Positions 58,030-64,000 of a stretch of 64,000 bases of DNA are shown here, in pieces. The notes beneath the pieces were generated by a model. It did no database searches and was not told the DNA's origin. It saw only the letters and a program-made list of their open reading frames with translations. A program made the position numbers and the translations under genes. Numbering within the stretch: position 1 is the first letter of the stretch; every line of letters starts with the position of its first letter. The stretch comes from Paragemmobacter ruber (lineage in GTDB: Bacteria; Pseudomonadota; Alphaproteobacteria; Rhodobacterales; Rhodobacteraceae), in contig NZ_JAAATW010000001.1 in the NCBI RefSeq assembly GCF_009908315.1, positions 1-64,000 of the forward strand, written 5' to 3'.

Positions 58030-60108
58030 TCACTCCGGCAGGGCAAGCGCGGGCGCCGCCCCCCGGGGCGACCAGATCCGCGCCTGCCCCCCGGTCGTGC
58101 GCAGGGCAAATCTGCCCTGCACGCCAACCACCGCAACCGTCCCGCTCTGCGCCAGTTCCGCAGCACCCAGCTGCAGGCATGGCCCTGCCATCGCCAACGC
58201 CTCCGCCGCAACGATCACCGCATGGCGGGCGCAGGCGCCCGTTGCCGCCACCTCACCCCGGCGCAGGACCAGCCCCGTCAGCGGCCCCTCCTCCCCCGCA
58301 CCGATCGCAAAGATCATCCCCCCGTCGCCCGCAACAAAACCGGGCCGTGCCGCCGCCTCGGCCCGGCTGGCCAGATCGCCATCATTCTCTAGCCAGTTCT
58401 GCACCATGAACCCCGCCCCCCGCGGGGCGGATATCGCCCGCCCCTCCGGCCCCATCACACCGACGATCCCGCCCGGCCCGATCAGCACCGCAGGCCGCGC
58501 CGCCCCCAGCCACAGCACCAGCGCCCCCACCACCCCCGTCAGCCCGGCCCAGCGCAGCCGACCGGGCCAGAACACCAGCCAGCACAGCCCCAGCGTCAGG
58601 ATGGGCAGCACCGCCCCCGGCGGGGCCGGGATCGCCGTCACCGCACCCTCCAGCGCGGCCACCTCATGCGCCACATACAGGATCCAGCGGCAGCCCAGTT
58701 CCATCACCGCCAACGGCAGGCCATGCAGCCCCACCGGCGCCAGAAGCCCCGCCACCGCGCCCGCAGGCATCACCACCAGCCCCATTACTGGCCCCGTCAG
58801 CAGGTTCGCCAGCAGCCCGTAATCGGTGAAGCGGTTGAAATGCGCCGCCGCATAGGGCGCGGTCGCCACGCCCCCCAGCACTGATGACAGCACCAAGGCC
58901 AGCCCGAACTGCACCGCCCGCGGCGCAGCCCCCGGCTCCATCCGGCGGCTGACCAGCCCGAACCCCGCGATCAGCGCCACCGTGGCCGCGAAACTCATCT
59001 GGAAGCCGGGCGACAACAGCGCCTCCGGCTGCCACAAAAGCACGATCACCGCCGCGATGGCCACCGACCGCAGGGTGATCGCGCGCCGGTCCAGAAGCAC
59101 CGCCACCAGCATGACCGCCACCATGATGAAGGCGCGCTCCGTCGCCACGTTCGCCCCCGACAGCATCAGGTAAAACGCCGCCACCCCCAGCGACACCGCC
59201 GCCGCCAGTTTCTTGCTGTTCACCCGCAGCGCAACCGGCGGGATCAGCGCCAGCCCATAGCGCAGCAGCGCAAAGACGAAGGCGATCAGAAAGGCCATGT
59301 TCATCCCCGAAATGGCCAGCAGATGCGCAAGGCTCGAATCCCGCAGCGCCTCCACCGCCTCGCGCGACAGGCCGGATCTGTCGCCCGTCAGCACACCCGC
59401 CGCAAAGGCCCCCGGATCCCCCGCGATCTCGGCCCGGATGCCCGCCGACAGATCGGCGCGCAACCGGCCGATCCGCGCCTCGCCCGCCACGGGCTCCTGC
59501 CACAGCAACACCGGCACGCGGGTATAGCCCACCGCGCCCAGCCCGTCGAAGAATGCCATGCGGCGAAAGTCAAAGGCCCCCGGCTCCACCGCCCCCTGCG
59601 GCGGCGACAGGAAGGCCGTGGCCATGACCACCGACCCCGGCACCGGGTCCAGCCAGCGCTGATCGCCCTGCAACGACAGCCGCACCCGCGCCGGTGTGGC
59701 CTCTGGCGCCACATCCTCCAGCCAGACCCGATCCAGCGTCAGCCGCAGCGCCCCCGATTGCGACCTGTCGATCCCGACGATCCGCCCCGTCACCGCGCCG
59801 TACCATTCCCCCTCCAGCATCGGCGCGGCGACCAGCGCCACCCGTACCCCGCAGGCCAGATAGCCGCACAGGATGCAGGCCGCGAACACGGCAAAGGGCT
59901 GGACCGGCTCCCATATCCGCCAGAGCAGCACCGCCAGCGCCACCCCCACCAGCGCCAGCGCATAATCCCCCGCCCCCGGCTCCACCGGGCGCTGAAACCA
60001 CAGGCCGATCCCGATCCCCAGCCCCACGGGGACAAAGGCAAACAACTCGCCCCGCAACTCGGCCAAGCCCGTCGCCACCCGGCCCGCAAGCGCCGCCGCC
60101 CCCGCCAC
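58030..60108 (-). CDS. comEC: ComEC/Rec2-family DNA-uptake channel protein
   Basis: The 692-residue membrane protein has an N-terminal DUF4131-like part ([40 protein letters not shown]), a Competence domain with [60 protein letters not shown], and a C-terminal soluble part. The metallo-beta-lactamase HxHxDH motif seen in Gram-positive ComEC is not present in the C-terminal region. It would carry single-stranded DNA across the inner membrane. It is transcribed divergently from gltX and its stop touches the lexA stop. GTG 60108 is used as start, with some doubt. Confidence 0.88.
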   Translation of the reverse strand: MAGAAALAGRVATGLAELRGELFAFVPVGLGIGIGLWFQRPVEPGAGDYALALVGVALAVLLWRIWEPVQPFAVFAACILCGYLACGVRVALVAAPMLEGEWYGAVTGRIVGIDRSQSGALRLTLDRVWLEDVAPEATPARVRLSLQGDQRWLDPVPGSVVMATAFLSPPQGAVEPGAFDFRRMAFFDGLGAVGYTRVPVLLWQEPVAGEARIGRLRADLSAGIRAEIAGDPGAFAAGVLTGDRSGLSREAVEALRDSSLAHLLAISGMNMAFLIAFVFALLRYGLALIPPVALRVNSKKLAAAVSLGVAAFYLMLSGANVATERAFIMVAVMLVAVLLDRRAITLRSVAIAAVIVLLWQPEALLSPGFQMSFAATVALIAGFGLVSRRMEPGAAPRAVQFGLALVLSSVLGGVATAPYAAAHFNRFTDYGLLANLLTGPVMGLVVMPAGAVAGLLAPVGLHGLPLAVMELGCRWILYVAHEVAALEGAVTAIPAPPGAVLPILTLGLCWLVFWPGRLRWAGLTGVVGALVLWLGAARPAVLIGPGGIVGVMGPEGRAISAPRGAGFMVQNWLENDGDLASRAEAAARPGFVAGDGGMIFAIGAGEEGPLTGLVLRRGEVAATGACARHAVIVAAEALAMAGPCLQLGAAELAQSGTVAVVGVQGRFALRTTGGQARIWSPRGAAPALALPE

Positions 60109-60184
60109 CTTGTTTCCCGCCCCGCGATTGCCTAGACAGGCCCGAGCCTATGCCCAGACTGGTTTCCGAAAGGTTAAAGCACCC

Positions 60185-61618
60185 ATGTGCGCCGCCGCCT
60201 CCGACCGACCCGCCGACCGTCCTGTCGTCACGCGTTTCGCGCCCTCGCCCACCGGCTACCTGCATATAGGCGGCGGGCGGACGGCGCTGTTCAACTGGCT
60301 CTATGCGCGCGGGCGGGGGGGCAAGTTCCTGCTGCGGATCGAAGATACCGATCGCGAACGCTCCACCCCCGCCGCGACCGAGGCCATCCTTCAGGGCCTG
60401 CGCTGGCTGGGCCTTGACTGGGACGGCGACGCCGTCAGCCAGTTTGCCCGAAAGGACCGCCACGCCGAGGTGGCGCATGAAATGCTGACCCGCGGCACGG
60501 CCTATAAATGCTTCTCCACGGCCGAAGAGATCGCCGCCTTCCGCGCCGTGGCCGAGGCAAAGGGCGCCAGCTACGCCGTGTTCCAAAGCCCGTGGCGGGA
60601 TGCCGATTCCTCCACCCATCCGGCGGGGGCGCCCTTCGCCATCCGGATGCGCGCGCCGCGCACGGGTGAAACCCTTGTCGAAGATGCCGTTCAGGGCACC
60701 GTGCGCTTTGGCAATGACCAGCTGGATGACATGATCGTGCTCCGCTCCGACGGAACGCCCACCTACATGCTCGCCGTCGTGGTGGATGACCATGACATGG
60801 GCGTCACCCATGTGATCCGGGGCGATGACCACCTCAACAACGCCGCGCGCCAGCAGATGGTCTATGATGCCATGGGATGGGAGATCCCGGTTTGGGCGCA
60901 TATCCCGCTGATCCACGGCCCGGATGGCAAGAAACTGTCCAAACGCCACGGCGCCACGGCCGTGGGCGATTATCAGGCGCAGGGCTATCCGGCGGCGGGG
61001 ATGCGGAACTACCTCGCCCGGCTGGGCTGGGCGCATGGCGATGACGAGTTTTTCACCAGCGCGCAGGCGATGGAATGGTTCGACCTGCCGGGAATCGGCC
61101 GCTCGCCCGCGCGGCTGGATTTCAAGAAACTGGAAAGCATCTGCGGCCTGCACATCGCGGCCAGCGATGATGCTGCACTGCTGCATGAAATCGAAGGCTA
61201 CCTCGCCGCCGCCGGGCACCCGGCCCTGACCGATCCCCAGCGCGATCTGTTGTCACGCGCGCTCTACTGCGTGAAGGATCGCGCAAAGACCTTCCCCGAA
61301 CTGCTTGAAAAGGCACATTTTGCGCTGATCAACCGCCCGATCGTGGCGGATGAGGCAGCGGCAAAGGCGCTCGATCCGGTATCCCGTGGTATACTGAAAA
61401 CATTGACGCCGCGACTGCAAAATGCTAGCTGGACGAAAGAGGGTTTGGAACCGATCCTGACCGAGACCGCATCGGAACATGGCATCGGATTCGGCAAGCT
61501 GGCCGCCCCGCTGCGCACGGCTCTTGCGGGGCGGACCGTAACACCAAGCGTCTACGACATGATGCTGGTCATCGGTCGGGACGAAACGATCGCGCGGCTT
61601 GAGGATGTCGCGGGCTGA
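60185..61618 (+). CDS. gltX: Glutamyl-tRNA synthetase
   Basis: The 477-residue class Ic synthetase has the HIGH-type motif in [34 protein letters not shown], and the KMSKS-type motif in [20 protein letters not shown]. Other family blocks: [40 protein letters not shown]. It charges tRNA-Glu and possibly tRNA-Gln. ATG 60185 is used; the region to comEC is 76 bp and must carry both promoters. Confidence 0.95.
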   Translation: MCAAASDRPADRPVVTRFAPSPTGYLHIGGGRTALFNWLYARGRGGKFLLRIEDTDRERSTPAATEAILQGLRWLGLDWDGDAVSQFARKDRHAEVAHEMLTRGTAYKCFSTAEEIAAFRAVAEAKGASYAVFQSPWRDADSSTHPAGAPFAIRMRAPRTGETLVEDAVQGTVRFGNDQLDDMIVLRSDGTPTYMLAVVVDDHDMGVTHVIRGDDHLNNAARQQMVYDAMGWEIPVWAHIPLIHGPDGKKLSKRHGATAVGDYQAQGYPAAGMRNYLARLGWAHGDDEFFTSAQAMEWFDLPGIGRSPARLDFKKLESICGLHIAASDDAALLHEIEGYLAAAGHPALTDPQRDLLSRALYCVKDRAKTFPELLEKAHFALINRPIVADEAAAKALDPVSRGILKTLTPRLQNASWTKEGLEPILTETASEHGIGFGKLAAPLRTALAGRTVTPSVYDMMLVIGRDETIARLEDVAG

Positions 61619-61704
61619 CAGCCCCCCCTCTGACGGCCGCATCGCTGCTACCAGCCGCAACTCGGGCCTTGCCCGGGAACCGGACTACAGAGGGACGTAG
61701 AAAG

Positions 61705-63000
61705 ATGGCCGAAGGCACCAGATCCGCGACACTCACCCTGGACGGCAAGAGCTATGACCTGCCGATCCACAAACCGACGGTCGGCCCGGATGTGCTCGAC
61801 ATCCGCAAGCTCTATGCCGAGGCCGACGTCTTCACCTTCGATCCCGGCTTCACCTCCACCGCCGCCTGCGAAAGCGCGATCACCTATATCGACGGCGACG
61901 TGGGCGAACTGCTCTATCGCGGCTATCCGATCGAACAGCTGGCCGAGAAATCCACCCATCTCGAGGTTTGCTATCTGCTTCTGTACGGAGAGCTGCCCAC
62001 CGCTGCGCAGCTTGCCGATTTCACCCAGCGTGTGACCAAGCACACGATGGTGCATGAACAGATGCACTACTTCTTCCGCGGCTTCCGCCGCGACGCCCAT
62101 CCCATGGCCACCATGGTGGGCGTGGTCGGCGCCATGGCCGCCTTCTACCACGACTCGACCGATATCAACGATCCCTGGCAGCGCGAGGTGGCCGCGATCC
62201 GCATGATCGCGAAACTGCCCACCATCGCGGCGATGGCCTATAAATACTCCATCGGCCAGCCCTTCGTGTATCCCAAGAACAGCCTCAGCTACGCCGGCAA
62301 CTTCCTGCACATGTGCTTTGCCGTCCCGGCCGAGGATTACGTGGTCTCGCCCATCCTCGAAAAGGCGATGGACCGCATCATGATGCTGCATGCCGATCAC
62401 GAACAGAACGCCTCCACCTCCACGGTGCGTCTGGCCGGATCGTCGGGGGCCAACCCCTTCGCCTGCATCGCGGCGGGCATCGCCTGCCTCTGGGGCCCCG
62501 CCCATGGCGGCGCGAACCAGGCCTGCCTTGAGATGCTCAAGGAAATCGGCACGGTTGACCGCATCCCCGAATTCATCGCCAAGGCGAAGGACAAGAATTC
62601 CGGCTTCCGTCTGATGGGCTTCGGCCACCGCGTCTACAAGAACTTCGATCCCCGCGCCAAGGTGATGAAGGAATCGGCGGATGAGGTGCTGGGCCTTCTG
62701 GGGGTGGAGAACAACCCGCTCCTGCAGGTCGCCAAGGAACTGGAACGGATCGCGCTTGAAGATGAATACTTCGTCTCCAAGAAGCTCTATCCCAACGTCG
62801 ATTTCTATTCGGGCATCATCCTCGAGGCGATGGGCTTCCCCACCGCCATGTTCACCCCGATCTTCGCGATTTCCCGCACCGTGGGCTGGATCAGCCAGTG
62901 GAAGGAAATGATCGCCGACAAGAACCAGAAGATCGGCCGCCCGCGCCAGCTCTACATCGGTGAAGCCAAGCGCGACTACGTCGATCTGCGCCTGCGCTGA
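61705..63000 (+). CDS. gltA: Citrate synthase (type II)
   Basis: The 431-residue protein has the type II N-terminal domain ([40 protein letters not shown]) and catalytic blocks: [40 protein letters not shown] with the first catalytic His, [18 protein letters not shown] with the second, and [20 protein letters not shown] with the catalytic Asp region. It condenses oxaloacetate and acetyl-CoA in the TCA cycle. It is followed by a strong terminator. Confidence 0.96.
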   Translation: MAEGTRSATLTLDGKSYDLPIHKPTVGPDVLDIRKLYAEADVFTFDPGFTSTAACESAITYIDGDVGELLYRGYPIEQLAEKSTHLEVCYLLLYGELPTAAQLADFTQRVTKHTMVHEQMHYFFRGFRRDAHPMATMVGVVGAMAAFYHDSTDINDPWQREVAAIRMIAKLPTIAAMAYKYSIGQPFVYPKNSLSYAGNFLHMCFAVPAEDYVVSPILEKAMDRIMMLHADHEQNASTSTVRLAGSSGANPFACIAAGIACLWGPAHGGANQACLEMLKEIGTVDRIPEFIAKAKDKNSGFRLMGFGHRVYKNFDPRAKVMKESADEVLGLLGVENNPLLQVAKELERIALEDEYFVSKKLYPNVDFYSGIILEAMGFPTAMFTPIFAISRTVGWISQWKEMIADKNQKIGRPRQLYIGEAKRDYVDLRLR

Positions 63001-63019
63001 TCGCGGCGGAAAAGGACGG

Positions 63020-63043
63020 AACGGCGGCCCCTTGGCCGCCGTT
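63020..63043. terminator. Terminator between gltA and the amidase gene
   Basis: A perfect 10-bp stem AACGGCGGCC/GGCCGCCGTT with a CCTT loop, followed on the plus strand by CTTCATTT. It lies between two convergent genes and can serve both. Confidence 0.85.
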
Positions 63044-63045
63044 CT

Positions 63046-63927
63046 TCATTTGGCGTGCCGGGTTCCGTCCAGCGTGTTCACCGTCCCGTACAACTCCACC
63101 CGCCGGTCGCGGAACAGCCCCCAGCTTGCCCGCAGCGCGGCGATGGCCTCCAGATCGAAGGTCGCGGTCAGCACCTCTTCGCGGTCGCGAGAAGCGCGCG
63201 CCACCACCTGCCCCGCCTGATCAGCGATGAAGGAGGACCCGTAAAAGGTCACCGCCACCCCCTCCGGCGCGGTTTCCGTGCCGATCCGGTTCGACGCGAT
63301 CACCGGCAGGATGTTCGCCGCCGCATGGCCACGCATCACCGTCTCCCAATGCGGCTGGCTGTCATAGCCCGGCGCGGGCGGCTCTGATCCGATGGCGGTG
63401 GGATAAAGCAGCATCTCCGCCCCCATCAGCGCCATCGCGCGGGCCGCCTCGGGGAACCACTGATCCCAGCAGATACCCACCCCGATCCGCCCATGGGCGG
63501 TATCCCACACCCGGAACCCCGTATCCCCGGGCGAGAAATAGTATTTCTCCTCATAGCCCGGCCCCTGCGGGATATGGCTCTTGCGGTACAGGCCCAGCAT
63601 TGCTCCATCCGCATCCACCATGGCGACAGAATTGAAATGCGCCTGCCCCGCGCGTTCAAAGAACGACACCGGCAGCACCACCCCCAACTCCCGCGCCAGC
63701 GACTGGAACCGCGCCACCAGCGGGTGCCCCTCAAGGGGCCGCGCCAGCCGGAAATACTCCGCCCGCTCCGTGATGCAGAAATAGGGCGCCTCGAACAGTT
63801 CCTGGATCAGGATCACCTGCGCGCCCTGCGCGGCGGCCTTGCGGATCATCTCCTCGGCCTTGTCGGCATTGGCGGGCAGGTCCCAGCTGCAGGCGAACTG
63901 GGTGGCGGCGACGGTGACATGGGTCAT
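63046..63927 (-). CDS. aguB: N-carbamoylputrescine amidase-like nitrilase-superfamily hydrolase
   Basis: The 293-residue protein carries the catalytic Glu-Lys-Cys of the carbon-nitrogen hydrolase family: Glu in VILIQELFEAPYF, Lys in LGLYRKSHIPQGPGYEEKYY and Cys in RIGVGICWDQWFPEAARAMA. FSPGDTGFRVWDTAHGRIG and the end SWGLFRDRRVELYGTV match AguB, which splits N-carbamoylputrescine into putrescine, CO2 and ammonia. No agmatine deiminase is visible beside it, so the pathway must be completed elsewhere. ATG 63927. Confidence 0.88.
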   Translation of the reverse strand: MTHVTVAATQFACSWDLPANADKAEEMIRKAAAQGAQVILIQELFEAPYFCITERAEYFRLARPLEGHPLVARFQSLARELGVVLPVSFFERAGQAHFNSVAMVDADGAMLGLYRKSHIPQGPGYEEKYYFSPGDTGFRVWDTAHGRIGVGICWDQWFPEAARAMALMGAEMLLYPTAIGSEPPAPGYDSQPHWETVMRGHAAANILPVIASNRIGTETAPEGVAVTFYGSSFIADQAGQVVARASRDREEVLTATFDLEAIAALRASWGLFRDRRVELYGTVNTLDGTRHAK

Positions 63928-64000
63928 GGGCGGGCTCCGGGTCGGTTCGCCCCGCAGTTAACCCGGCGCGGGCGGCCTTGGAAAGCCGCTCACGCGGCGG

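Overview
The window is GC-rich alphaproteobacterial DNA, best read as a phototrophic member of the Rhodobacteraceae (Rhodobacter/Paracoccaceae-like). The evidence is the bchD-bchO end of a photosynthesis gene cluster at the left edge, a typical trpE / trpGDC-moaC-moeA-lexA / comEC / gltX / gltA order on the right, and a LexA box of the alphaproteobacterial type GAAC-N7-GAAC. All assignments come from reading the sequence; no database search was possible.

Layout. (1) 1-6635, host: bchD (partial), bchO, an XRE-cupin regulator, the AMPylase selO, a small exported SUOX-fold-like protein, a sulfotransferase-like protein and a rhamnosyltransferase-like protein. (2) 6636-40381, an apparently complete prophage of about 33.7 kb with HK97-like head genes and GTA-like tail genes, inserted in the 3' end of a tRNA-Pro(TGG) gene and bounded by a perfect 48-bp direct repeat. 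(3) 40337-64000, host: tRNA-Pro, a DUF192 protein, a double cold-shock protein, pdxH, fabI, a LysE exporter, a purine phosphoribosyltransferase, an aminotransferase, an RTX protein, a PpiD-type foldase, trpE, a polysaccharide deacetylase, trpGDC, moaC, moeA, lexA, comEC, gltX, gltA and an amidase.

Prophage logic. A cI-like repressor gene (33898) is followed by two small membrane/exported proteins, a likely lysogeny-expressed unit. It is flanked by two operator clusters built on one 18-bp motif, TGCGGT-N6-ACCGCA. Three sites lie on the left, controlling a leftward promoter that reads into a Cro-like gene, a CII-like gene and then, past a strong intrinsic terminator, about 25 kb of overlapping leftward genes: small HTH proteins, a replication initiator with a candidate origin, HNH/terminase/portal/capsid, tail and lysis. 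Two sites lie on the right, controlling a rightward promoter for small proteins, a GapR homologue, a phage sliding clamp, a methyltransferase-like protein, a candidate excisionase and the integrase. In each of the two recognisable outward promoters the operator fills the -35/-10 spacer.

The most interesting points are: the shared operator system with a repressor that seems to lack the S24 catalytic Ser/Lys pair; a lambda-type GGGAAAG slippery heptamer joining two tail-chaperone frames; a holin-endolysin fusion followed by an Rz gene with an embedded Rz1; a candidate replication origin (21-bp iterons, hairpin, 34-nt pyrimidine run); two proteins each made of three tandem HTH units; phage GapR and DnaN homologues; and a small moron-like gene at the left end with its own operator-promoter.
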